NCBI GenBank assembly: GCA_964346275.1
Contig: CAYFUR010000015.1
Span: 1-46,596 of the forward strand
DNA: 46,596 nt
Direction of reading: 5' to 3'
Source of the DNA: CAYFUR01 sp964346275
Lineage (GTDB): Bacteria; Sumerlaeota; Sumerlaeia; SLMS01
In this document: piece after piece, positions 24,820 to 33,488 of the stretch
Position numbering within the stretch: position 1 is the stretch's first letter
Layout of the letters: every line of letters begins with the position of its first letter
Program-made: the position numbers and the translations under genes
Notes under the pieces: model-generated
What the model was told of the DNA's origin: nothing
Seen by the model: the letters and a program-made list of their open reading frames with translations, nothing else
Databases searched by the model: none

Positions 24820-26967
24820 ATGAACCTGAATCTCGGCACTCAATACTATCGGCCGCCCTTTCCCCGAGAGGATCGCTGGGCCGATGATCTTTCGCGAATC
24901 CGGGATGCCGGGCTCAACACCATCCAGCTCTGGATCGTCTGGGCCTGGGTCGAGGCCCAGGAAGGCCAATTCCGTTACGAGGATTACGACAGGCTGATTG
25001 AACTGGCTGACGAGCGCGGCCTGCGCGTGGTCCTCAGCACCATCGCGGAAATCCATCCGCCATGGATTCATCGCGCCGTGCCGGGCAGCGAAATGATCGA
25101 CCACATGGGCCGCCAGGTCGTGAGCTCCAATCGCATCGAATGCCACTATGGGCTGACCCCCGGCGGATGCACGGATCATCCCGGTGTCTGGAAACACATG
25201 GCTCGCTTTCTCGAAGAAACGGTGAAGCGGTATCGCGGCCTTGACAATCTCTCGGGATGGGACGCTTGGAACGAGCTGCGCTGGAATGTCCAGGCCGACG
25301 GCCTCGTTTGCTTCTGCGATGAAACCATCGCCCGCTTTCGCAAATGGCTTGAGAAGCGTTTCGGCAGCCTGGAAGGGCTGAACGAGGCATGGCTTCGGCG
25401 CTATTCCAGTTGGGAGGACGTGTTACCCGGAAAACTGCCCAATCGCACGTTTACCGAGATGATGGCTTTCCAGCACTTTATCACGTGGCGGGCGAACCGC
25501 CACGGGATCGATCGGTGCCAGCTCATCAAGAGCATCGATCCCCAACACGTCGTCACTGTCCACGCCGCCCAGCCTTCGCCCTTCATGGCGGGGGATTGTC
25601 CAGATGCCAGCGTCTTCGCCGAGGCTTTCAACCACGCGGTCAACCGCGGAAACGATTGGGCCTTTGCGGATGAGCTTGAGGGTATCGGCACCTCGTCGTT
25701 TCCCAACTGGTTTGGCGAGAACGACACCGACTTCCAGGTGCGGTTGAATTTCATCCGCTCCGCCGCGCGGGACAAACGCATGTGGCTCAGCGAGCTTCAG
25801 GGCGGCGCATCGGTCACGGGCAACACGGCCCGCCGTCCCGTTCCTCCCCGTGACCAGCAACGCTGGCTTTGGCAGGGGATTGCCAATGGCGCGGACACGA
25901 TCCTGTTCTGGTGCTGGCGGGACGAAGTCTTCGGCATCGAATCCGGCGGATTCGGCATCACCGGCGGCGATGGCTATGCCCGGCAACGCATCGAGGCGCT
26001 CCGCCGCACCTCGGAGATTATTGCGAAACACGACAATTTGCTCTCTTCTTTCCGCCCAGACCGCCCAGAGGTTGGTGTGCTCTTCAGCCCCCAATCGTAT
26101 TATCTGAACTGGGCACAAGAAGGCGACGCCCAGCGTTCCGTCACCTCTCTGTCCAACTATTGCCGGGCCCTGTCGCGGCTTTCCATGCCTTGTCTCGTTG
26201 TCGAAGAGGAGCATCTCGAGGAGTTAGAGGGGCTCCGTATACTCTTCCTGCCTCGAGTTCAGGTACTGGACAAAGCGACAGAACAGGCGCTGGAGGAATT
26301 TGTCCGCGGGGGGGGAGTGATTGTCTGCGAATCCGAATGTGGCGCTTTCGATTCCCGCGGCATGTGGCGCTATCCCGAGGAACGGCTGACCGCCCGGCTA
26401 ACGGGCGTCCAGGAACTGGGCCGCCGCCAGCTTACGGATAAATATCTCGATGTGCCGGCAGCCGATACCCCGGTGGAGATCGGCATCGATCAGTGGCTGA
26501 CGCCGATGAGCGCCGAAAAAGGCGAGGTCAGAGTACCCCACCGCGATGGATTGAAAAAAACCAGCCTTTATTCGCGTGCCGATGTGGACCAGGGAGCCGT
26601 TTTCCTGTTTGGGACATTTCCCGGCAATGGCGTGGTGCCGGAACGCCGCCGAGCCTTCGATGCCGTCCTGAAAGGCATTCTGGAGGAAACCGGCGTCTTC
26701 CCTCCGGCAAGGCCACTTGCGCCGGTCGACGGAGAAGAAGCCTTCCAGATCTATACCGGCCAGTCCAGCGGGCGCCGCGTTGTGTTCCTGTTCTCGCCCG
26801 AATCTTGCGCCGAAGCCGATGTTGAGTTGCGCAAGGGACTCTTCAAGGGACGTTCCGCGCGCGACTTGTTCAGCGGCGACAAGCTGCCCGTCAGCAAGGA
26901 AGGAACATCACTCGTCGTCCCGCTCAGCGAGGAAAACTGGGGCCTGGCAATTGTCGTCGAGGAATGA
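24820..26967 (+). CDS. GH42 family beta-galactosidase-type protein
   Basis: A retaining glycosidase of family GH42 (characterised members are beta-galactosidases, some alpha-L-arabinopyranosidases). The barrel starts LGTQYYRPPFPREDRWADDL and contains GWDAWNELRWN (Glu152, acid/base) and KRMWLSELQGG (Glu325, nucleophile). A four-Cys zinc site seen in some members is not obvious. A GATase1-like trimerisation domain follows from about residue 400 (GVLFSPQSYYLNW, LRILFLPRVQVL, GGGVIVCESECGAFD), then a small C-terminal beta-domain; 715 residues is normal for the family. It has no signal peptide and is probably cytoplasmic. The ATG at 24820 has AAGGA 8 bases upstream; the frame open before it (from 24673) lacks family similarity. 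Confidence 0.93.
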   Translation: MNLNLGTQYYRPPFPREDRWADDLSRIRDAGLNTIQLWIVWAWVEAQEGQFRYEDYDRLIELADERGLRVVLSTIAEIHPPWIHRAVPGSEMIDHMGRQVVSSNRIECHYGLTPGGCTDHPGVWKHMARFLEETVKRYRGLDNLSGWDAWNELRWNVQADGLVCFCDETIARFRKWLEKRFGSLEGLNEAWLRRYSSWEDVLPGKLPNRTFTEMMAFQHFITWRANRHGIDRCQLIKSIDPQHVVTVHAAQPSPFMAGDCPDASVFAEAFNHAVNRGNDWAFADELEGIGTSSFPNWFGENDTDFQVRLNFIRSAARDKRMWLSELQGGASVTGNTARRPVPPRDQQRWLWQGIANGADTILFWCWRDEVFGIESGGFGITGGDGYARQRIEALRRTSEIIAKHDNLLSSFRPDRPEVGVLFSPQSYYLNWAQEGDAQRSVTSLSNYCRALSRLSMPCLVVEEEHLEELEGLRILFLPRVQVLDKATEQALEEFVRGGGVIVCESECGAFDSRGMWRYPEERLTARLTGVQELGRRQLTDKYLDVPAADTPVEIGIDQWLTPMSAEKGEVRVPHRDGLKKTSLYSRADVDQGAVFLFGTFPGNGVVPERRRAFDAVLKGILEETGVFPPARPLAPVDGEEAFQIYTGQSSGRRVVFLFSPESCAEADVELRKGLFKGRSARDLFSGDKLPVSKEGTSLVVPLSEENWGLAIVVEE

Positions 26968-27055
26968 GTGAGTTTTTTATTGGAAATGATTGACGGAGCT
27001 GCCACCAGCTTCCCAGATTTTGTTTCTGAGATTGGGCAGAGAGAAAGGCTCTCAC

Positions 27056-27490
27056 ATGAATTGGTTCTCCAACAAAAACATCATTGTCCCCCTGGACTTT
27101 TCCGAGGTTTCCCTCCGTTCCCTGGAGATCGCCGCAGAGCATGTTGACGATCTCTCAAAGCTTCATGTCATCCACGTCTTGCCTAATGTCAGTCCACTTG
27201 AGCGTGGCTTTGACTGGAGCGATACGGACTCGGAGAAGAGACGGAAAAAGGGGCTTGAAGCAGTAAAGCAACGATTGAAAAAAATGAATCCGGACTACGA
27301 AAACCTGGACATCGAAGTCCGCGTTGGCGTCGCCGGCAAGGAAATTGTCCATTATTCCAAGAAGAAAAAGGCCGATTTGATTATCATCGCCTCGCACGGC
27401 CATACGAGGGCCCACGACTTTCTCCTCGGCGGAACAGTGAATAAGGTTGCGCACTGGGCCGAGTGCTCCGTGCTCGTTCTCAAGCACTGA
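27056..27490 (+). CDS. Universal stress protein (UspA family)
   Basis: A 144-residue single-domain Usp. KNIIVPLDFSEVS near the N-terminus supplies the Asp that contacts ATP in nucleotide-binding members. The C-terminal loop reads ASHGHTRAHDFLLGGTVNKVAHWAECSVLVLK. ATP-binding members usually have Ser or Thr immediately after LLG where this one has Gly, so nucleotide binding is uncertain. The start is the ATG at 27056 with AAAGG 6 bases before it; the longer open frame (to 26990) has no ribosome site. It lies 88 bases after the GH42 gene, and a strong terminator follows at 27519-27558. Confidence 0.93.
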   Translation: MNWFSNKNIIVPLDFSEVSLRSLEIAAEHVDDLSKLHVIHVLPNVSPLERGFDWSDTDSEKRRKKGLEAVKQRLKKMNPDYENLDIEVRVGVAGKEIVHYSKKKKADLIIIASHGHTRAHDFLLGGTVNKVAHWAECSVLVLKH

Positions 27491-27518
27491 GACGGGCCAT
27501 AAAAGGATAGACTTCTCG

Positions 27519-27558
27519 CGCCGGAGAGCCTTTCATCTCTCCGGCGTTTTCCATTTTT
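27519..27558 (+). terminator. Canonical intrinsic terminator after the usp gene
   Basis: CGCCGGAGAG (27519-27528) pairs perfectly with CTCTCCGGCG (27537-27546) around an 8-base loop and is followed by TTTTCCATTTTTT. This is the best-formed terminator in the window; it ends the GH42-usp transcript and insulates the amidase-like gene, whose ATG is at 27583. Confidence 0.92.
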
Positions 27559-27582
27559 TAGTGACTTTTCCGAGGTTTTTTC

Positions 27583-30500
27583 ATGGTTTCTTTCTGCCGA
27601 CTGTTCGCCGGGATCTGTGTTTTCGCGTCCGTGCTCTTTGTCTCGGTCCAGGTGGCCCCTGCCGCCAGCGAAGCGGAGATCAAGGAACGAATCTCCAACT
27701 TCATTACGGAAGTCCAGGAGCAAGCTGGCGAATACGAAAAGTATGAGGCCCTCTTTCCCCCCAACACCGAGTTGATTTCCGTAGAGGCACAAACCAACCA
27801 GCTCACCTTCCTCTTTAACCGCTATCTGGGCTACCGGGTCTGGCTGCCCGGCCAGGCGAATTATCTCCGTGATGCGATCAAGAGCAAACTGCCGGCGGAC
27901 GTCCCGGCAAACGTGCAGGTTCAGATCCTGATCCGTTACCGCCAGGACGGCAAGAATCACGACTATGACCTCGCCACCCATGTCACCAGCGCCTCGCAGA
28001 TTCGCGAGCGCGAGGAAGGCCGGCAGGCGCCCCCGCCCTCGCTGGAGCATCCAATCGTCCAGCGCCCGGATTCTCCTGCCCCGACGAAGCCCACCCAGGG
28101 CCTGCTCAACCGGAACATCGTCGTCGGACCGAGCCATGGCTATACATGGCACAAGGAAAACCGCTGGCAATACCAGCGCGCCCGCGTCTATACGATCGTG
28201 GAGGATCTGTTTCCGCTCGCTTACTGCAACACGTTCCTGATGCCCATGCTGGAGAACGCCGGCGCCGTCGTCTGGCCCGTGCGCGAACGCGACTACCAGT
28301 GGGGCGAGGTCATCGTCGACAATGACGGCACGACCCGCCATTCGAGCTTCGAGACGACCGGATCCTGGGAAACGGCCGAACAGAAAGGGTGGAAGGCCGG
28401 CAGGCCAGCCTATCTCAGCCAGGAAACCGAGCCCTTCACGCTCGGATCCACGATCCGGGCCGCCGCCACCTCGGCCAACGATCCTTCCTCCTCCACCGCC
28501 GTCTATACGCCCTACATCCCCCACGAGGGGGAGTATGCCGTTTACCTTTCCTGGCCCCAGGATCCGCGGCACAGCTCCTCTGTCCCTGTCGAGATTCGCC
28601 ATCTCGGCGGCACCACAACCGTCCGGGTGAACCAGAAGGCCGGGGGCGGCACCTGGGTGCATCTCGGGTTCTTTAACTTTGCGAAAGGAGCCGACGCGGC
28701 AAAGGGGAGCGTGCGGGTCAGCTCCGCCGGGGCGGAAATGAATGCTGAGGGGCCGGCCTACGTGGCGGCGGACGCCGTTCGTTTCGGCGGCGGTACCGGA
28801 AACATCGCGCCCATGGATCAGATCAGCCGCAAGCCGCGCTATCACGAAGCGTCCACTTATTGGCTCCAGTACGCCGGCGCCCCGAAAAAGCCCGTCTATA
28901 TGCGGGATTTCGGTGACGTGCGCTTTGGCGTGGATTACTGGAGAGACATCGTTGCCAGGTCGGAATGGGTGAATTATCTGGTCGGCGGCCCCAGTGGCCC
29001 GAATCCCCATGATGGCAGCAATTATCGCGACATGCCCGGCCTGGGCGTCCCCATCGACCTTTACCTCTCCTTCCACACCGATGCCGGATTCGATGAAGAG
29101 GGCCTGATCGGAACTCTGCTCATCTATACGCTTTTCGACGACATCGGAAATACGGAATTCCCGGACGGGCGCTCCCGCTGGCTCAACCGCGACCTGAGCG
29201 TTCTCCTGCAGGAAGAAGTCATGCGCTCGGCGCGCGAGCAGTATAGCTCCAGCTTCCACCGCCGCCACATGTGGGAACGCAACCTGGGTGAAATTCGCCG
29301 TCCCAATGTGCCGTCGGCGCTTATCGAATTGGTCTCCCATCATAACTTCAACGATATGAAATATGGTATCGATCCCCGTTTCCAGCGGGATATGTCCCGC
29401 GCCATGTACAAGGCGATCCTGCGCTTCATTGCCTACTCTAACGGGTACGACCCCGTGGTGATGCCATTACAGCCGACTCACCTTTCCGCCCGGTCTCAGG
29501 GGCAAGGAGATGCCGTCTTGAGCTGGCGGCCCCAGCTGGACCCGCTCGAACCGACCGCTGATCCGCAAGGCTATATCGTCTATACAAGCACGGATGGACG
29601 ATCCTTCGACAATGGCACTTACACCTCCATGCCCCGACACAATCTGGAGGGCCTCGAGCCCGACAAAAACTATTACTTCCGAGTCTCCGCCGTGAATAAA
29701 GGAGGCGAGTCGCTTCCTTCGACGGTGGTGGGATTGCGCTGGAGCGAAGAGAAGGATCCCATCCTCGTTGTCGACGGTTTCGACCGTATCTCCGGCCCCG
29801 CCATCGTCCACAACAAGCAAACACACGGCTTTGACCGGCTGCGCGACCGTGGCGTTTACTATCAATACAACTACGCACTGGTTGGAAATCAGTATGACTT
29901 CGACCCCAAGCATCGCTGGGAGAACGACCTGGAATCCCCCGGCATGGGCGGCAGCCAGAATCTGCGCGAAGATTTTCTCGAGAAAGGCAACACGTTCGAT
30001 CACATCGTGACTCACGGAGCCGCGTTCTCGGAAAGTGGCGTGCCTTTTGACTCCGCCACGGCCGATGCCTTTGCGGCGGGCGGCACGGTCGATGATTACA
30101 AAATGATCAACTGGATTTCCGGAAAGCAGCGCACTGTCCTGCCGTTTCCCGGCATGCGCGGCAATGGCAGGCCGGACCAGATGGAACCGGAGTTCCCAGT
30201 GCTCTCCGATGATTCTCTCCAGCGCCTGACTTCTTATTTGAAGGAAGGCGGCAAGCTGATCATGAGCGGCGCCTATATCGGGGAAGACCTCATCGACGGC
30301 CCTCAGGCAACCGGCTATTCACAGGATTTCGCGCGCACCTACCTTGGCGTCCGGCACTACCTCCCGGATTCCACCAAGGTGAATTTCGTGGAAATCAGCA
30401 ATGGAGATCACTCTTTTGCCGAAGGCCAGCCTTTCTATGTCGGGCGGGATCTTGAACCGCCGCACAACATTCTACCCACTGTCTATAACGCGGAATCTCT

Positions 30501-30687
30501 GGAAGCCTACCTGCCGGCGGATCACGCGCGGCCGGTTATGATCTACGGCGACTCCCGGCTTAATGCGGCGATTGCCACGGAGCAAGTCGTGTTGATGGGC
30601 TTCCCCGTGGAGGCCATGCTGCCGCCGGAACGGCGCGCCGCTGTTCTGAAATCCGCCATCGATCATCTGACCGGTGGTGGTGAATAA
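27583..30687 (+). CDS. Secreted amidase-like protein with inserted golvesin-type domain and fibronectin type III domain
   Basis: A 1034-residue exported protein resembling the group often labelled xanthan lyase in Bacteroidota. The signal peptide spans residues 1-27 (ends VAPAAS). An N-acetylmuramoyl-L-alanine amidase (Amidase_3) type fold is indicated by GPSHGYTW (His185), LYLSFHTDAG (His498) and SALIELVSHHNFND (Glu582), which resemble the zinc ligands and catalytic Glu. Between the first and later motifs sits a golvesin-C-terminal-like beta domain (about 255-403: YTPYIPHEGEYAVYLSWP, GGTWVHLGFFNF, AYVAADAVRFGG). A fibronectin type III domain (about 632-722) and a Rossmann-like C-terminal domain from 727 (PILVVDGFDRISGP) follow. 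Whether it cuts peptidoglycan or a polysaccharide is unknown. It overlaps no real start of the next gene, which begins 35 bases later. Confidence 0.82.
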   Translation: MVSFCRLFAGICVFASVLFVSVQVAPAASEAEIKERISNFITEVQEQAGEYEKYEALFPPNTELISVEAQTNQLTFLFNRYLGYRVWLPGQANYLRDAIKSKLPADVPANVQVQILIRYRQDGKNHDYDLATHVTSASQIREREEGRQAPPPSLEHPIVQRPDSPAPTKPTQGLLNRNIVVGPSHGYTWHKENRWQYQRARVYTIVEDLFPLAYCNTFLMPMLENAGAVVWPVRERDYQWGEVIVDNDGTTRHSSFETTGSWETAEQKGWKAGRPAYLSQETEPFTLGSTIRAAATSANDPSSSTAVYTPYIPHEGEYAVYLSWPQDPRHSSSVPVEIRHLGGTTTVRVNQKAGGGTWVHLGFFNFAKGADAAKGSVRVSSAGAEMNAEGPAYVAADAVRFGGGTGNIAPMDQISRKPRYHEASTYWLQYAGAPKKPVYMRDFGDVRFGVDYWRDIVARSEWVNYLVGGPSGPNPHDGSNYRDMPGLGVPIDLYLSFHTDAGFDEEGLIGTLLIYTLFDDIGNTEFPDGRSRWLNRDLSVLLQEEVMRSAREQYSSSFHRRHMWERNLGEIRRPNVPSALIELVSHHNFNDMKYGIDPRFQRDMSRAMYKAILRFIAYSNGYDPVVMPLQPTHLSARSQGQGDAVLSWRPQLDPLEPTADPQGYIVYTSTDGRSFDNGTYTSMPRHNLEGLEPDKNYYFRVSAVNKGGESLPSTVVGLRWSEEKDPILVVDGFDRISGPAIVHNKQTHGFDRLRDRGVYYQYNYALVGNQYDFDPKHRWENDLESPGMGGSQNLREDFLEKGNTFDHIVTHGAAFSESGVPFDSATADAFAAGGTVDDYKMINWISGKQRTVLPFPGMRGNGRPDQMEPEFPVLSDDSLQRLTSYLKEGGKLIMSGAYIGEDLIDGPQATGYSQDFARTYLGVRHYLPDSTKVNFVEISNGDHSFAEGQPFYVGRDLEPPHNILPTVYNAESLEAYLPADHARPVMIYGDSRLNAAIATEQVVLMGFPVEAMLPPERRAAVLKSAIDHLTGGGE

Positions 30688-30721
30688 GCGGAAGAGCAAA
30701 CCAGTCTGGAAGGAGGAGCGC

Positions 30722-31660
30722 GTGGAAAAAGTCGAATACGGCGGCTGGCCGAATTGCGTCCGTCTTGCCAATGGTGATGTCGAACTCGTCGCGACAACCG
30801 ATGTCGGGCCGCGCATTCTCCGCCTGGGATTCCAGGGCGAGCGGAATCTCTTCAAGGAATTTGAGGACCAGCTTGGCCAGGCGGGATCGGATCAATGGCA
30901 CCCTTACGGCGGCCATCGCTTCTGGCACAGTCCAGAGGGAAATCCGCGCACCTACTTTCCAGACAACTCCCGCGTGGAAGCAGATTGGGACGAGACCCGC
31001 CTTAAGCTCACGCAACCCGTCGAAGCCACCACCGGGATGCAGAAAGAACTGGAAATCACTCTTGGAGAAGGCGGCCATGTCATCGTCCTCCACCGTTTGA
31101 TTAACACGAATCTCTGGGAAGTTGAATGCGCGCCCTGGGCGCTGACGGTGATGGCACCCGGTGGCCGGGCGATTGTGCCTCAGGAACCTTACGCGCCTCA
31201 TCCCGATGCGCTCTTGCCAGCGCGGCCGGTCGCCGTCTGGCCCTATACCAATATGGCTGATCCCCGACTCACCTGGGGGCGGCACTTCATCACTCTGCGC
31301 CAGGACGACGCCGGGCCGCTTCCCATCAAGTTCGGCGTACGCAACACGCTCGGATTCGCTGTCTATGCGCTGGATGGTTTCCTGTTCATCAAAACGGCGC
31401 GCTTCAATCCCGAAGCGCGCTATCCTGATTTCAATTGCTCGATGGAGTTTTTCACGGACAAGGGCATGCTCGAGATGGAATCACTCGGCCCCCTCGAGCG
31501 TCTTGCCCCGCAGGGAGGAACCGCCGAGCACACGGAGCATTGGCTGCTCCACCGCCAGCGCCTCCCCGAGGACGAAGACGAGATGACCCACCTTCTCGAG
31601 GGTATCTTTCAGAAGACGCAGCGGTTTACGGAGCCTCACCGCGAAAGGCCCAATAGGTGA
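30722..31660 (+). CDS. DUF4380 family protein, mutarotase-like beta-sandwich
   Basis: A 312-residue protein with the hallmarks of DUF4380: EYGGWPNCVRLANGDVELVATTDVGPRILRLGF at the start, HPYGGHRFWHSPEGNPRTYFPDN near residue 60, then HVIVLHRLINTNLWEVECAPWALTVMAPGG. The fold is probably a galactose-mutarotase-like supersandwich, and the family is suspected to bind or modify sugars, without proof. The start taken is the GTG at 30722 with AAGGAGGAG just upstream; an earlier GTG (30674) would overlap the preceding gene and lacks a ribosome site. It likely shares a transcript with the amidase-like gene (35-base gap). Its 3' end overlaps the convergent spmB gene by 35 bases. Confidence 0.8.
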   Translation: MEKVEYGGWPNCVRLANGDVELVATTDVGPRILRLGFQGERNLFKEFEDQLGQAGSDQWHPYGGHRFWHSPEGNPRTYFPDNSRVEADWDETRLKLTQPVEATTGMQKELEITLGEGGHVIVLHRLINTNLWEVECAPWALTVMAPGGRAIVPQEPYAPHPDALLPARPVAVWPYTNMADPRLTWGRHFITLRQDDAGPLPIKFGVRNTLGFAVYALDGFLFIKTARFNPEARYPDFNCSMEFFTDKGMLEMESLGPLERLAPQGGTAEHTEHWLLHRQRLPEDEDEMTHLLEGIFQKTQRFTEPHRERPNR

Positions 31661-32186
31661 GCAGCGTCGCCGCAATGATCCCGGCAACGTCGCCCGTCAG
31701 CCCCGCCGGCACCGCATGGCGGGTTTTCTTAATCCCCACGGAGCCAAAATACACCGCCAGCACGTAGAATGTCGTTTCCGTGCTGCCCATCATGACCGAG
31801 GCGAGAATGCCGACGTAACTGTCCGGCCCATGCTCAATGAAGATACTGTTCATGACTCCCATGGCTCCCCCCCCGGAAAGCGGGCGAATCAGGGCCATGG
31901 GCAGCGCCTCGGCGGGCATGAAGATCAGGCTCGTCACGGGCTGAATAAAGCCGCTGAACTTATCCATGGCCTGTATGTCGCGGAGCATCCCGATGGCGAC
32001 CAGGATTGCAACCAGGTAGGGCATGATCTTAACGGCGATATCGAATCCCTCTTTCGCCCCGTCCACAAAGACCTCGTAAACCTTCACGCCCTTGATAATC
32101 GCATAGGTCGGGATGAAAAGGATGATCAGCGGAACCGTCCAATCCGCAATCGTCATCAAGACCTCGATGAAAAATTCCGAATTCAT
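31626..32186 (-). CDS. spmB: SpmB-like membrane protein (nucleoside recognition / Gate domain)
   Basis: A 186-residue multi-pass membrane protein of the spore maturation protein B family. Hydrophobic segments include TVPLIILFIPTYAIIKG, IMPYLVAILVAIGML and VAGIIAATLLTYWAF; the family stretch LPMALIRPLSGGGAMGVMNSIF and MMGSTETTFYVLAVYFGSVGIKKTRHAVPAG are well kept. In Bacillus SpmA and SpmB act together in spore core dehydration, but homologues are widespread in non-sporulators with unknown transport substrates. GAAGGA precedes the ATG at 32186, and the ATGA overlap with the upstream spmA stop implies translational coupling. The frame open upstream of 32186 is spmA read out of frame. It converges on the DUF4380 gene with a 35-base overlap. 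Confidence 0.92.
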   Translation of the reverse strand: MNSEFFIEVLMTIADWTVPLIILFIPTYAIIKGVKVYEVFVDGAKEGFDIAVKIMPYLVAILVAIGMLRDIQAMDKFSGFIQPVTSLIFMPAEALPMALIRPLSGGGAMGVMNSIFIEHGPDSYVGILASVMMGSTETTFYVLAVYFGSVGIKKTRHAVPAGLTGDVAGIIAATLLTYWAFRGEAP

Positions 32187-33292
32187 GATTCCTTCACCTC
32201 CTTGCCGGCGTTTTCGGGAATGCGGAACATGGGCAGTTTTTCGAGAATCTTGCAGGCAGTGATGGCGAAAATGGTTGAGGTGACCGTCGTGCCGATCATG
32301 AGCGGCCAGAAGATCATGATGTCTTCCGACCCCGCCGCGACGCGGTAACCGATGATCGTTGGCGGGATCAGCGTGACGCTCGAGGTATTCAGGGAGAGGA
32401 GCATACACATCGCATTAGAGGCGTATTCCTTGTTCTCGTTCACCTCCTGAAGCTCTTCCATCGCTTTCAGGCCGAGCGGCGTCGCCGCGTTGCCTAGACC
32501 GAGCATGTTGGCCGCCATGTTCATAATGATGGCGCCCATAGCGTCCCCCTCGGGAGGAAGCTCGGGGAACAACCGAACCATGATTGGTTTGAGCGCCCTG
32601 GCAATCACCCGCACCAGCCCCGCTTCCTCGGCAATGCGCATCAGGCCCAGCCAGAGCATCATAATGCCGATCAGGTTGATCGCCAGACCGATGGATATCT
32701 CCGCCCACCGCGCTGTCGATTTGGTGATGACGCCCATCCAGCGCTCCGACTGCACGTCTTCCGAGTCCGTGAGATAGGTTTCGGGAAACGCGGCGCGGAC
32801 TTCATTGAAGATGAACTCGCCTTGTTGATTCTCCGCACGATCCGATGCGGTAAGAATCAGGGAATCGAATTGAAGGGGCTGGTCCACGTCCGCCAGCGGA
32901 TTGTCCGTGGTGGGAATCATCTCCGAGACGAGGAATTCGCCCCGCTGCCAGTCGCGCTCTTCACGGATAACCGTGGTAAAGGGCGCCAGAAACGTTTCGC
33001 CGTCCGCATCGGTAAAGCGCCCGACCAGTATGTTTTCTCCCGTTTCGCCGCGATAGAAAAGCTGGATGGAAGAAATATCACCAGTCTCGCGCTCCAGATC
33101 CATCTCCACAGACAGTTCTGCGGTCTGCTTCCCTTCCTCGAAGTCATAGCCGAGCGTCTGGTAATTCCCCTCCTCATATTCGGCAACGGTTTCGTCTGGC
33201 GGATCCGTCTTCGGAGGATCACCTGAGATATCCCGGTAACCAGCATAGACCACCGCGATGATGATCAGGGCGATCCAGATATAATTCATCAT
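32183..33292 (-). CDS. spmA: SpmA-like membrane protein with a large N-terminal non-membrane insertion
   Basis: The C-terminal half (about residues 190-369) is a clear SpmA/nucleoside-recognition membrane domain: INLIGIMMLWLGLMRIAEEAGL, MNMAANMLGLGNAATPLGLKAMEEL and LNTSSVTLIPPTIIGYR. The N-terminus is also SpmA-like (MNYIWIALIIIAVVYAGYRD). Between them lie about 150 acidic, soluble-looking residues (roughly 25-180) with beta-strand character, absent from the Bacillus protein, which is about 196 residues against 369 here. The insertion should sit on one side of the membrane and might bind a ligand or partner. The gene precedes spmB with a 4-base overlap. Two adjacent ATG codons are available at the start; no strong ribosome site is near. 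Confidence 0.88.
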   Translation of the reverse strand: MMNYIWIALIIIAVVYAGYRDISGDPPKTDPPDETVAEYEEGNYQTLGYDFEEGKQTAELSVEMDLERETGDISSIQLFYRGETGENILVGRFTDADGETFLAPFTTVIREERDWQRGEFLVSEMIPTTDNPLADVDQPLQFDSLILTASDRAENQQGEFIFNEVRAAFPETYLTDSEDVQSERWMGVITKSTARWAEISIGLAINLIGIMMLWLGLMRIAEEAGLVRVIARALKPIMVRLFPELPPEGDAMGAIIMNMAANMLGLGNAATPLGLKAMEELQEVNENKEYASNAMCMLLSLNTSSVTLIPPTIIGYRVAAGSEDIMIFWPLMIGTTVTSTIFAITACKILEKLPMFRIPENAGKEVKES

Positions 33293-33435
33293 GGGGCGAA
33301 GAAACCTCCTCTCGGGTTAGGACATGGAGGACTCCCGGCGGGATTCGGGGCCGCGCCAGTGTGGGACACCCTACGAATTCAGGCGGGGGGGTCCAGTATT
33401 ATCTCTCAAAATGTCACGGATTCTTCCATAAGAAA

Positions 33436-33462
33436 TCGGGCCATTCACCGAGGATGGCCCGA
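33436..33462 (-). terminator. Terminator of the ptsH-ptsI-argD operon
   Basis: TCGGGCCAT (33436-33444) pairs perfectly with ATGGCCCGA (33454-33462) around a 9-base loop. On the minus strand TTTCTTATGG follows. It lies 27 bases beyond the argD stop, and the remaining sequence up to spmA (to 33292) shows no gene. Confidence 0.8.
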
Positions 33463-33488
33463 ATCGCCCATCGGAGTCGGAGAGGAAT

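Noticed and set aside
27352..29343. 663-codon minus-strand open frame across usp and the amidase-like gene
   Set aside because: It crosses two real genes and a canonical plus-strand terminator; composition is typical of antisense translation.
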